In this document: positions 33,252 to 44,480 of the stretch, piece after piece
Position numbering within the stretch: position 1 is the stretch's first letter
Layout: every line of letters begins with the position of its first letter
NCBI GenBank assembly: GCA_964036045.1
Contig: OZ038378.1
Location: 45,625,827-45,689,826, forward strand
Length of the DNA stretch: 64,000 bases
Direction of reading: 5' to 3'
Source of the DNA: Eutreptiella sp. 'Long Island Sound 2002'
Lineage: Eukaryota; Euglenozoa; Euglenophyceae; Eutreptiales; Eutreptiaceae
Notes under the pieces: generated by a model
The model's database searches: none
What the model was told of the DNA's origin: nothing
What the model saw: the letters and a program-made list of their open reading frames with translations, nothing else
Translations under genes and position numbers: made by a program

Positions 33252-33920
33252 TGTAATAAGTCAGGGCATTTGGGCCTCTCAGAAGCTTTCTGGAGGATCT
33301 ATACTAGACCTCTCCAAGCTTCAAGATCCTAAAACACTAGGATATTTGCTCATATTTGGCTTATATTCCAAGCCTATAGCTTACTGCTAGAGTCTACTGC
33401 TCTTAGGTACACTACAGAGAGCAGAGATCTAGGATACATTAGTAGCCATACATGAATAATCACATCCCATATGCTTATAATGTGATTTAATCATGTTTTA
33501 TAGCATTTTAGAAGGTTCTAATGTATTAGAAGCTATTTTGAAGCTATTTGGAAGCTTCAGATGGCCTGTCGCGACTGTCGCCGTCTTTTGCCGCCGACAG
33601 CAATTTACGTAATGTTGACAAGGCCTGTGATAAGATAGACTACTCAGAAAGTTGCTAAAATATAGGTTTTCTTGCCTTTTTAATGAGAATTTATTGTTAT
33701 ATCAATTTTCTTGTTATTTAGGCATGTGAACCCGTATTACTGGACCAGCCAGTTGGTCCAGCTCAATGTTCGTTCACGACTTCGTCTTCTTGCTGTTGCC
33801 TGTGTCCTGTACTTGCCAACAAGATCAATTGTAATGGAGAACATTGGAAACAATTTGATTTTTAAGTGCAAGACAAGGAAAATGGGTTTTCTATATGCAC
33901 CCAAGCACAAGCATATGACA
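33252..33920 (+). repeat. left LTR, 669 bp
   Basis: Begins TGTAATAAGTCAGGGC and ends GCATATGACA. It contains a TATA-like box near 33698 and a hairpin TGGACCA...TGGTCCA at 33741-33760. A 72-residue open frame near the end is also kept in the right LTR but resembles nothing known to me. Confidence 0.95.
33698..33745 (+). promoter_or_regulatory. putative LTR promoter and transcript 5' end
   Basis: TATATC at 33698-33703 lies 38 bases upstream of ATTACTGGAC (33736-33745). Those ten bases are exactly complementary to the first ten bases after the LTR. If the element self-primes, 33736 would be the transcript start and the start of R. The spacing is a little longer than usual for a TATA box. Confidence 0.5.
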
Positions 33921-33930
33921 GTCCAGTAAT
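33921..33930 (+). promoter_or_regulatory. putative self-complementary primer-binding site
   Basis: GTCCAGTAAT starts exactly at the first base after the left LTR and is the perfect reverse complement of 33736-33745 inside that LTR. It does not begin TGG, so it does not look like an ordinary tRNA site. Confidence 0.6.
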
Positions 33931-36900
33931 CTGAAGTTCCAGCAGGTCGACGACGACGAGGACGACGAGCAGCAGCTGGGCCAGCGTACGCTGTTCAAGT
34001 AAAGTGAGTTCCTTGCTTGAATTTATCAAAAAGTTCAAGAAACTTTGAAGTTTTGAAGGTATACTTCCTCCTATGGTCAAAGAACCTTTAAAAAAATTCG
34101 AAGACTGGAGGAGCGTAGCGTGAAGCGACCTCTACGCAAATACGACGACGCCAGAGGCTTCAGGAGAGTTCGAAAAGGCGTCCAGTGGGTTTTTTTATTG
34201 AGTTTGGTGAAGATTTTGAAGGATTTTAACTTAACAAGAAGTTTCAAAAAAGTGGTGAACTTGGACTACACAAAGCGCTTTGCCAGAGCTTCAGCGACGA
34301 CGACGACGACTTCTACGACGACGACGTGTTGCGAGAGCGCTGCCAGCGAGCTTCTGCAGGCTCTCTTGAGGCTCTTTGAGGCCTAGAGCCATTGATTGTG
34401 TGGCTTTTGTTTGCTACATTTTGCATGCTTGTTGTTTTGCATCTCAAGGCTTTACTTCTCCTTGCTTACGGTCCCTCTGGTTGACCCTATGTCAAGGGAA
34501 GGGGCAACAGCGACGGTCCGTGACTATAAATCCCCACCCCAGTCACTGTGCACCGTCCTTGGAGCCCAAAAGCTTTGATTTCTTCATAATTTCTTCCATC
34601 TCTTTCATCTATCACAAGGCCAAAAATGTCGAAAATGGCCTACTTTATGTTACGCATAACTACGCGCCAGTGCGTCGAATGGCGCCAACTAAAGCGCTGT
34701 TGTAAAGTAGAGAGCGCTAGCTTCCAAATGCGACTCTCACCTTGTTTCAACTCCTCGGGGGCGATTTTCTGTGATTTTTTCAGAATAACCCATGGATCAC
34801 TTTTTGCCCAACCATCAAAAACACCCCAAAATGACATTTGGTGTTTTACACATATCTTCGCGCCACTGCGCCGAAAAAATCTGAACCAAGTATTCTTCGA
34901 AAGTAGACACTGGTACGCTTCTATCCTCCACCTCACTTCTTTGTACTCAATTTTTTTGCCATTTTTCACATCTCCAACAAAGTCAGCCATGAACCACACC
35001 CCAAAAACCCTCAAAAGTGCCTTTTGTGCTTTCTTCATATCTCCCAGAGAAAATAGGTTTGAGGCTCGACATCATTTTTCTGAACAACACTGAAGTATGT
35101 GCTTTCTAACCCTGAGTCGTTTTTATTTTCAGAAAATAAGAATGGCTATGGTAAAATTGCAACAAGTTACCACACAAACCACTTGGTGAAAAATCATGCA
35201 AAATGGTTTCGGAGGTTTAATCATTTCTCTGAGACTATGGTGCGTTCGAACCTGAATCAAGGTGTTTTGTAAACACTGGAGTACGAAAAATGTTTACTTC
35301 GAATTTCTGTGGTCAAGAATGGATTTTTCCCATGGTGGTTAACTTAGTGCATGAAAGCATGTTTTCAATTTTTGTGTTCATGAATCTACAAGAAAAAGAC
35401 CTTTCTCAGAGCTTATGGTGAGTTGGACAGTCATCAAAGCTGTTTTGGAGAGGTAATGGTGTCTAGTTTGCAGATATTCAATCCTTGGATTTTGTTGAAA
35501 ATGGGATGACAGTGAAAAAGTTCAGTTTCCTTATGCTTTTTTAATCGTTTTTCAGCATGTGTGTCATGTGAGATTCATGTGTCTCCCCCCAACTTCTATT
35601 CATCTGAGCCTATGATGAGTTGGGGCAACATCAAATGTGTTTCGGAAACCTGAGGACATGCCCTCCACAGTGCAGACATTATCTCTCTGAGATCTTAGCA
35701 ACATTGTGGGGAAAAAAGGCGCAGAAGTTGGGCATTTTCGAGGAAAACAAGGTTTCTGGTCATTGTTTTGCAAAACCATTCGCGATTTCTGTGGTCTTCT
35801 AACCTTGAATCATTGTATGATGTTGCAGTTTGTGATTGTTTGCATCAGTTTTGATTCATTCTGACTAGGCTTAGCCTAGGTAGAAAGGTAGATACCTTAG
35901 AATTACTTTAGACAGGCAATAAATAGTGAAACATTTTGTTTTTTTTTTGGGCCATGAAACAAACTTGGCCACAATCATTAACAGACCGTTTGCGACCGCC
36001 ACATTCACCGTCCAAGCCTTTTCCTTCGACTCCCCAGGCTGAGTGGCTCAGTTCGGCTGGCCCGTTGTCATGGGGACAAAGAAGGCGTGGGGCTTGTTGC
36101 CACCAGGGAGTAGGGAGGCGAAAGACGGGTGTGAGCGGAAGGCGGAAAGAAGACTCAATGCAGGAGCACCCAAGGGAAACATTAAAAGACCGCATTTGAC
36201 CAAACCATTGGCATTGACCTCTCTCGGGGTCCTTGTGACCATCCTCCGATGAGAGAGGTTAGTGGTGGTAACTGGTCGCGGAAGAAGCTTGCAAAACTTA
36301 CTTACTCTTACTTACTTACTCTAGCTAGCTAGCTAGCTAACTAGCTAGTGTAGGAGGTGCATTGATGTTATGATATTACCCTAATGCTAACGGTTGCATA
36401 TGCAACTTAATGTCTCCGGTCCTCCCCCTGTAGGGCAGGGTGGTGAGGAGAAGTGCCGCAAGGCGCTGGTACTGTAATAGAGGTAACCATTCCAGTAGGT
36501 GCAGGCCGGAATGTTAGCATGCAATGCCATTTAACTGATTTTCATCTCTTTACTGAATTACCTGACACAGTTCAATGTAGTTCTAAGCACGGTCCGTGCC
36601 GTCTCATGGGTTGCCGAGACTCTGCATAGACTGCATGACTTCTGGTCACGGTCCGCCACTCATACATGTGCTGGGACCCTTTCCGGAAGCCTGAATTTGT
36701 CAAGCTGTTTCATTTGAGCACAATTGCATTTGAGCTAGGAAGTGATTTGTCCTCATTTCACTCTACCATGCATCTCATCCTTCCCTGCATGGCCGTCACG
36801 GCAAGCGTTTGACTAGTGACGTATTCTACTCTCCATTCGGATTGCATTTCATTCATTTCGTTCAAAAGGGTCACTCATTCATTGTATTTCACTTTGCAAA

Positions 36901-39382
36901 TCTTACATTTCATACTTAGTGCATTACTTCCTTATTGCAAGGGCTTGCCCATAACGCTCAACATGCAATATGGTCCGTAATTGATCTGCCCTTCGTAGTT
37001 CTATGAGCACCTTTTGCTCAATAGACCCCGAGTTTTGGATCGCAGCGACGAACAATTCATTCGTGTCCACTCAACTTTTGTTGATTAACTGCAAGTTGTG
37101 AGGAATGAATCTCTTTTCCAACCCTCGCGATCATTGACCTAGGTCATTTGGTCTAAAGAGCTAGTTTATCCTCAAATTTGCTACCGAACCACTACGGGTA
37201 CGTTCCGCTTCGTTAACTTTCGTTGGATCGCCTGGTACAGCCTCAATTACTGGGTTTGAGAGCGCTCCATTGAGTGTCCGTAGTCTACAACATTACATTC
37301 TCTATCCCCCCGACCAGACCATCAGCATGACAAACTTACTTGGATTTTTCACACATTCCCTCCCTCATCACACCACACATACAACCCACACACAAACACA
37401 TACCATGAACCGTTTGATTATTCCATTTGTTCTCTTTGGATATCACACTCTGAGGAATTGTTGTAGTACCACATCCATCAAATTTTTGCCTATGAGCCAA
37501 TTTCTAAGTCATTTCCTTCGTGTAGATAGTCAGTGTCCGCTTACAAGAGCCGGCATTGGTCTCACCCCGCCACGTCTTTGTTGTGTAACACAAGTGAACA
37601 GGTTTAAGCTTGGTCACTTAGCCTGTGACTTGGCTAATGCATTCCGCGATGTGTTAGTGAAGAGCCCTACGCCGGTAGCCACCGAGACCAGCGGTGCACT
37701 ACGGTAGGCTCATTGAAAAGGATTATCGAAAGGTATCGAAAGCCTACAGTAATGGGCTTCTACCCTCGCGCGGGTAGATGAGTACTTTCCCTGCAGTGGG
37801 ATAGACCCCTTCTCTTGCGGTAGAGATAGATGACGGAGTTAAGCTCCCAGAGGATAGCCTGAATCCTGCAATTCAGTTGAGCGGAATTCACTCGTCATGT
37901 AGGAAGACAGGCCCCCGCACGGATGGCTTTGTACAACCATCTGCTGGGCAAGGGGCTCGCCATAATTGGTCTTCCGGTAAGGTACAGAACACACTTTAAC
38001 TACAATAGCATTTTTCGGAGATTTACTACTTCCACTTGTTTGAGACAACCCGACAATGATACATTTCGCGTATGAGGCAGTGGCGACCCTCTAGTCGTGT
38101 AGGATATCCGTTGGCTCGCACTAGAGCTGAACGGCGTTCCATGAAAGATCCGACCTTTCAATTTTTTTTCACTTATCACTTACCTACTTCATTTCCAACC
38201 AACCCCAGGGGACCAACCCACCCCTACCCGTGAACCCAACCCCTACATGCACACGTACAATTCATTGGTTTTGTCATCTTTAGCACTTGCCACAACCCAT
38301 ACGTCTTGTTTCTCTGAATTTACATGATGAACACACTTCTACATTTTCACTTCTTCGTGCAAATTATTTGCTTTGGTAATTTAAGTCATTTGGGACATGT
38401 CTACACAAATCAGTATTCCCGCTAGCTTCATATCTCATTAGATTCCTGTTGGCTATGTCCTATTGAGAAACATGGTTCATATGCTCTGCGGCCCAGAGCA
38501 TTTTTCCGTGATGGAATATTGATTCTTTTGTACATGATTGCTAAGCTTGTTATGTAACTGACGTTTCAGCTTTGTTTTTAGAGATAGCTAGAAAGTATGA
38601 GTAAAAGGTTGGTAATGACGGACTATATCTTTCAACGTTTTTTTGGTTGAAGTATTAGTATAAATCCTCATACCCCCAGACGGATCAATCCCCATGGCCG
38701 GGATAAGAAAGAGCAGATCCGGGTCAGATGATGTCTACTCATCGTGACTGCCACCCCCCCCCACACACTATGAGTTATCCCTACCCGCTAAACTAATCAA
38801 CAGTTGGTCATTACCGATGCTGCCTCGCTTTCTCTGTCCATGTAATGCAGGCCAAGAAACCCATTGCATCAAATAGGTACCAATGCATCCATTGCATTAG
38901 GTAGCCACATGTAACGCGTCCGTTGAGTAAGGTGGTATATCCTCTCTTTGGATGACGAAGACAAGCCTGTCAATAGACAGCTTGGGCAGAGCTTGAATTT
39001 CCAGTTTAACCCCACATGTTACATTTCATTCTCAATTGTGATTGATTTTCCGTATAGCTCATTGTAATTTATACGTCTACATCCAGGTGTATTACCCTTA
39101 CCCTCATTGTTTGCCTGAAGATTTAGGTTATCATTGTTCATACTTTGTATGCTAGCCTTTTGCTTAGTGTTTCTCATGTTTCATTTTGAGCCCTACCATA
39201 CCCAAGACTTAGGAACTTTACCCTCTTAGGTGGAGATACATCTTTACCTCTAGGAAGGGGGTACTAAAACACTACATTAGACACTCAGAACATTCAATAT
39301 GAGCGTTCCTTATGCCCATACCCCTCCTTATGTTAGATTATCAGCTTGTCATGAACATTCTTAGCGAATGTGCATGAAGCTT
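33931..39382 (+). other. internal region of the LARD-like element, no recognisable gene
   Basis: Notable content is GAC/GAG triplet runs at 33949-33972 and 34296-34326; three diverged copies of a roughly 190-bp unit near 35230, 35415 and 35610, each with tctctgagactatggtg-like sequence; a CTAG tetranucleotide run at about 36320-36350; and a long AT-balanced tail. The frames near 34120-34386 and 37270-37707 show no known motif. I see nothing that codes for retrotransposon proteins. Confidence 0.7.
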
Positions 39383-39392
39383 AGGAAGGGGG
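39383..39392 (+). promoter_or_regulatory. polypurine tract
   Basis: AGGAAGGGGG abuts the first base of the right LTR, the standard position of the second-strand primer. Confidence 0.88.
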
Positions 39393-40061
39393 TGTAATAA
39401 GTCAGGGCATTTGGGCCTCTCAGAAGCTTTCTGGAGGATCTATACTAGACCTCTCCAAGCTTCAAGATCCTAGAACACTAGGATATTTGCTCATATTTGG
39501 CTTATATTCCAAGCCTATAGCTTACTGCTAGAGTCTACTGCTCTTAGGTACACTACAGAGAGCAGAGATCTAGGATACATCAGTAGCCATACCCGAATAT
39601 ACACATCCCATATGCTTATAATGTGATCTAATCATGTTTTATAGCATTTTAGAAGGTTCTAATGTCTTAGAAGCTATTTTGAAGCTATTTGGAAGCTTCA
39701 GATGGCCTGTCGCGACTGTCGCCGTCTTTTGCCGCCGACAGCAATTTACGTAATGTTGACAAGGCCTGTGATAAGATAGACTACTCAGAAAGTTGCTAAA
39801 ATATAGGTTTTCTTGCCTTTTTAATGAGAATTTATTGTTATATCAATTTTCTTGTTATTTAGGCATGTGAACCCGTATTACTGGACCAGCCAGTTGGTCC
39901 AGCTCAATGTTCGTTCACGAATTCGTCCTCTTGCTGTTGCCTGTGTCCTGTACTTGCCAACAAGATCAATTGTAATGGAGAACATTGGAAACAATTTGAT
40001 TTTTAAGTGCAAGACAAGGAAAATGGGTTTTCTATATGCACCCAAGCACAAGCATGTGACA
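39393..40061 (+). repeat. right LTR, 669 bp
   Basis: Same length as the left LTR, with about 11 substitutions, for example catacccgaatat for catacatgaataa, and GCATGTGACA at the end. No indels were seen. Confidence 0.95.
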
Positions 40062-40066
40062 GTAGG
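40062..40066. repeat. target-site duplication GTAGG, right copy
   Basis: Directly follows the right LTR. Beyond it the LINE A sequence resumes with cggaaattgccgagg. Confidence 0.93.
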
Positions 40067-42829
40067 CGGAAATTGCCGAGGCCCGTGGTGAGGTGCGCCA
40101 CCGGGGCTGTGGGCTGCAGGACAGGGGTGGCGTACACCCCTATTCCTTTGGAGATGATGTGTTTCGCTTGGGGGGGCATGGCTATGAGTCCCTGTTCCGG
40201 TTGTCCTTGTGTGAGGTGGGAGTAGATGTAGTGGAGGATGTAGGTTGTGTCTGGGTCTAGGTCGTGGCATGTGAGGGTTTGTGTTCGGTGCTCCGGTGTG
40301 TGACAGGAGTGTTGGAGCAGATAGTAGGGGTGCTCGTGGTTGCCCGTTCTGCCTGGTTCGTACATGCTGTAAGGGATGGCGACCCCTGCCGGGTCGGGGC
40401 GGGGCCAGGTGGGCGTAGTGGTGAAGAGCCATTGGGGTGTGTGGTCGGGGTTCCATGCTACCGTGGAGTTCGCGTCGGTGCGGTAGAACCATGGGGCCAC
40501 CGATGCGTAGGCCTGTGGTGGTGGGTGGGTCGTTGGGTGGGTGTGGTGGCTTGCTATGAGGTGCAATACGGGTCATTGCGTGGTTCGTGCATCGGGATCA
40601 CAGGCCCAATATGTGCGTTGCATGCTCTGCAGGGGAGTCATCGGGGACCTTTGGTAGGTCTCGGGCGGTCATCTGGTGCTTCGGTATGCACCATTTTGCC
40701 CCGTGGTGGATGACGGTGGTCTGCGTGGGTTTGGCTTCATTCAGGGCCAGTAGTAGGGTTAGTGGTGGGACTGCGTCCGTCACCGGGGAGACGGGTTCGT
40801 GTTTCAAGCCGCTGGGTGCGTAGGGCGGTGTCGCTGGGATGGGTCGGGGGTGCTGCTTTTTGAAGTCTCGGTAGGCTGCTCGCATGTCTGTGCTTCCTGG
40901 CAGAGGGTGGCCCACTGCTCGTGCCTTCTGCGTGAGGTACTGGTGGAAGAGGTGGTATTTCTGCCATTCTGGAAGTTGTAGGAAAGGAGTGTGGTGTGCT
41001 CTGCTGTGGTGACGGACCCGCATTTGTGAGAGGGTGACGTATACTACGGTGATGGAGGCCCCAACGAGGTCTATGGTGTTGATGGTGCCCTTTGGGTGAT
41101 GGTGGAGGTCCCCGCAGAGGACCGCCAGAGGCCCTTCCTCCGAGAATGTGTTGTTGGTGAGTGTGGCGTGGTGTGGGGATGGCAGGAGAAGCTGCAGGTG
41201 GTTCCACAGGCACGTGTTCATGTCGCTGGGCTTGCCCGTCTGGTGGAGTATCCAGCGTGGGCATATGTTGCGGGCCCGTTGTGCGGCTTGGAGGTGGATC
41301 GTGGCGACCTCGCGGACCTCCAGCGAGTGGTTGTGGGTCATGCGGTGAAGGAGGAGCGCGGTGTGTCTGGCGTAGGCCGCTTTCACCTCGTCCTCTATGG
41401 CGTCCCCATAGTGGGGCCATGCCGCCCGGATGGCGCGGTTAGGTATAGAGGTGGGCCAGCCCCCGTGTGCTGCCCATGCCTTGGTACGGCGCGTGTTGCT
41501 GGTTGGAGGGCGGTGGTGGGGTGTGGCAGGTGGGATGCCTGGAAGCCTATGGAGGCGTTCAAAACCCCGGTGAGGTAGTACGCCAGGCTCTGGTGGGACA
41601 GGGAGAGGGCCTTGGTGGTCGAGGACGCATATCGCGGGAGATGGGCGAGGTGTGACTGCAACTTGGGAGGGAGGGTGGCGTCCTCAGGGTTGGTGGCCTG
41701 GATTACCCCCAGGTGGGTGGTGGTTGTCACGACTTGCATGGGGGGTCCTTGTGGCCCTAGGGTGGGGGATGTGGCAGACCCCTTGATTATGGCCACTGAC
41801 GTTATGGGGTGGACGATGAGGTTGTTTCAAGAGAGGTAGGAGATGGTCACGTCCAGTAAGTCGTTGGCCTGCTGGGTGACCGGTGGCCCAGGGTCTCGGG
41901 GGTGGGGTTCGTGTGGGGTGTGTGTGACCGTGAGGTTGGTGTCGTCCGCGAAGCCCAACAGGGGGGAGAGGAGGGGGTAGGCCACGTAGGCCGGGTAACC
42001 CTGCTAGATTGTGAGGGCCAGAGGGAGCGTCACGAGGAGGTACAGCAAGGGGCCTTCTGCTCCTCCTTGGAGGACTCCGCTGCCTGGCTCAAGGAAGGGG
42101 GTGAGGCCTGCTCCAGTGCGGACCATGTATTTGCGGGTGCGGATGTAGCCGGAGGCGAAGTTGTAGAAGGGGAGACCCAGGTGTTTCCAAGCTGCCTCCA
42201 GAAGGAGCAAGGGGGTGTTCGGGAAAGCTCCTTTGACGTCGAGTGAGGCAATGATGAGGGCTACCAGGTCCATGTTGGCGATGGTGTCCTGGAGGAAGAT
42301 GACCTCGTGTGGGAACCGGCCTGCGATGGCCCCCCAGAGGCTGGCGGGTATGTGGGGGTCCAGGTGGGGGCGGATGCGGCGTAGGAGGACGGTCCAGACA
42401 ATTTTGACCTCTGTGACTGCACAGACTATGGGGCGCCGGTTGTCCGGGTTGGCCCAGTCCCCCTTTTTGTAGAGGGGGCGGACAATGTTTGCCCAGTCTG
42501 GTGGTAGGGGGGTTTGCCCCTTGACAATGTCCCAGAGGCGGTGGGCGAGGATGCGGAGGATGTGGGCGGGGAGGTGGCAGTATGCCTCCGCAGGGAGGCC
42601 GTTGTAGCCTGGGGTTTTGTGTTGCCGGAGACTGTGGATGGCCCTCCGGACTTCGTGGATGGTGAAGGGGCGCTTTTCCAGTGGCCTCCTCTGGGCGTGG
42701 TTGAAGACCTGAGGGAGGCGGTAGATTTTGGCCTGGGTGTCCGTGTCCAGTGTGTCTTGGGTGGGCGTGTGTTGTTGGAGGAAGCCGTCTAGGGTGGCTT
42801 GGAGCACGTTGGCCGGGTCGTTGGTGAGG
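40067..42829 (-). pseudogene. LINE A ORF2, middle part: reverse transcriptase and connector
   Basis: The minus-strand frame from 42846 carries LINE reverse transcriptase motifs in order: KTPGYNGLPAEAY, PLYKKGDWANPDNRRPI, motif A ASLDVKGAFPN (catalytic Asp), motif B SGVLQGGAEGPLLY, and motif C GFADDTNL (near 41950). Stops are TAG at 42004 and TGA near 41832. A one-base frameshift near 41496 moves the connector to the frame ending at 40598. Another frame carries 40566-40070 (KHIISKGIGVYATPVLQP), which leads into RNase H once the LTR element is removed. It is a dead copy, but all three reverse transcriptase catalytic positions are still readable. Confidence 0.88.
42816..42829. repeat. 14-bp target-site duplication, left copy
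   Basis: GGTCGTTGGTGAGG, identical to 43215-43228. The two copies flank a 385-bp segment. Confidence 0.85.
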
Positions 42830-43214
42830 TAGGTAGGTAGGTGCACTCGGTCGTGGAGAGGCGCCCCATGGTTCCCCCTGGCGTCGCCCCTGTGACGAAC
42901 AGGAAGAGGCTCCGCGCGTGAAGAGGGGAGGCGGCTTACATCCCGCTAGACCTGACTGTTGGCCCCCAACAAAGCGGCCCCGGGCAACACCGGGAGGGCT
43001 GATCGCCGCCAGCGTGACGTGCTTGTCTCGCCGGGAGGGTGTGCCCCCGTGCTTGCGCACGTCCCCTCCTTTGGGCGGAACCCTAGGGGTTCACCGGACT
43101 TCCTGGCGTATCCCGTTCCCAAGGCATGCATGCATGTTCTTGGTACTAGGGTTCCGAGGCGCTTGGGTGTCGCACGCTCCGCCTCGAGTCCCAAAGCAGC
43201 GCAGGCCTTAGGAT
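42830..43214 (-). mobile_element. SINE-like 385-bp insertion in LINE A ORF2
   Basis: Flanked by a perfect 14-bp direct repeat. On the minus strand it ends in an ACCT tetranucleotide run (plus strand taggtaggtaggt), as in SINEs with simple-repeat tails, so I orient it on that strand. I do not find convincing pol III A and B boxes. Insert plus one duplication copy is 399 bp, a multiple of three, so endonuclease and reverse transcriptase remain in the same frame. A stop at 42946 lies inside the insert. Alternative reading: a short retrocopy or a domain-sized duplication. Confidence 0.65.
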
Positions 43215-43228
43215 GGTCGTTGGTGAGG
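43215..43228. repeat. 14-bp target-site duplication, right copy
   Basis: GGTCGTTGGTGAGG, partner of 42816-42829. On the coding strand both copies encode LTND, at the join between endonuclease and reverse transcriptase. Confidence 0.85.
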
Positions 43229-44480
43229 GAGCTGTCCTCCTGTCCGACTGTGGTGATGGTGCGGTGGCCGGTGTTGGTCATGGCTTCGCTGAAGTGGCAG
43301 ATGGCCTTGTAGGGGAGTTCATGTTGCGCATACCGTTCTCGTTCTTGGGCGATGTGCTGTTGCCTGTGGATGTGCCACTGCACCAGGTCTGCCCTGATGT
43401 GGGCTATCTGCGTCCTGCAGTGGTGTATCTGGCCGCGGGTTTGGGGGGTGTCGGTGTGGAGGAGGCTCGCCAGTTGTTGCTTCGCATGCCAGAGGACATG
43501 GAGCATGTCCCCTAGGGCGGTGGGACGTCGGTCATCGTCAGTGTGGGGGTGTTGCTGGAAGCCGCAGGCGACGGCGGCCGTGCGCATGGCTGTGAGTAGG
43601 TTGGTGGGGTCCGGTTGGATGCGCCAGGCGCGGTCTCTGGCCCTGTGATATTGGGACCAGGCCTGTTTGTTGTTCAGTGGGGGCATCCTCAGGGGGGGTG
43701 GTAGGCCTACGTCCGCATCCTCCGGGGGGCTGGGGGGAAGGTTTGGGATGGTGAGGCGGATGTGCAGGGGGCTATGGCCTCTGGGTACCAGCGGGAGGGG
43801 CCCATATGCGGCCTCCGCCCGGATGATGGTGGTGGGGTCGCCATAGCATACGTCGATGCGGGAGGGGGCCGCAACTGCTTGGCGGGGGAGGTGGGATGGT
43901 TGGCCTTCGAGGTTGGCCATCAGTTCCACGAGCCCCAGCATTTCGTCGGTGTCGCGGACTGCATGGTTCTGGGGTCTGGCCTGTCGCCCTCGGTCCCCTG
44001 GGGTGGGCGCGGTGTTCATGTCGCCGATGATGATTGTGGGGGCGAGAATGGCCATCTGGCAGTATGCCTCAGCAGAAGCTTGGAGGAAGGGTTCAGTGGC
44101 GTTGCCGAAGGGGACGTCGGCGTTGATGATGTTGAGTTGCAATCGGTCCCCGACGACCTCGTGGACACCTAGCCTCCCTGCGATGCTGAGATGGTGGACG
44201 ACGTGGACGTGGATGCCAGTTCGGGCGTACAGGAGGGTCCCTTTGTGCCAGTAGCGTTCGTACCCTTTCCGGTCTGGAGTGTGTAAGGGGGTGGTTTCTG
44301 GGGGGTCGTCGCATTGTAGGCCTTGTTCCTTGAAGGCGAGGAGGTGGGGAACCCACTCCGGCCCCTATGCCTTCGGGAGCACCTGGAGGGCGCTTGTGGC
44401 GTCCCTGGAGTATGTGACGGCCGGGTAGTTGAGGTGGAGGGTGGCCTCGGTGGGGGCGGGCCGGGGCTGTGGAGGCTTGT
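43215..44480 (-). pseudogene. LINE A ORF2, 5' part: apurinic-type endonuclease
   Basis: The frame holds HLLAFKEQGL (the LLQE-type Glu), RLQLNIINADVPFG, the Asp-Asn pair in IIIGDMNTAPTP (near 44025), SRIDVCYGDP (near 43855) and the C-terminal catalytic His in RGHSPLHIRL (near 43765). These are the usual motif positions of LINE endonucleases. One in-frame TAG lies near 44367. The segment after 43700 is the helical linker to the reverse transcriptase. The start of ORF2 is not clear; coding continuity begins at about 44480. Confidence 0.85.

Larger units (their letters stand above)
33252..40061 (+). mobile_element. complete non-autonomous LTR retrotransposon (LARD-like), 6.8 kb
   Basis: It has 669-bp direct LTRs with TG...CA ends, a 5-bp GTAGG target duplication, a polypurine tract AGGAAGGGGG just before the right LTR, and a 5472-bp internal region. 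No Gag, protease, reverse transcriptase or integrase motif is visible in any frame, and the longest internal frames are under 170 residues. The LTRs differ at about 11 positions (about 1.6 percent), so the insertion is young compared with its LINE host. It must be mobilised by proteins supplied in trans. Confidence 0.92.

Noticed and set aside
33921-33945. Ordinary tRNA primer-binding site for the LARD-like element
   Set aside because: The sequence after the LTR does not start with TGG, whereas a perfect ten-base complement to the LTR exists.
36318-36352. CTAG tetranucleotide run as a regulatory site
   Set aside because: A short simple repeat with no supporting context.
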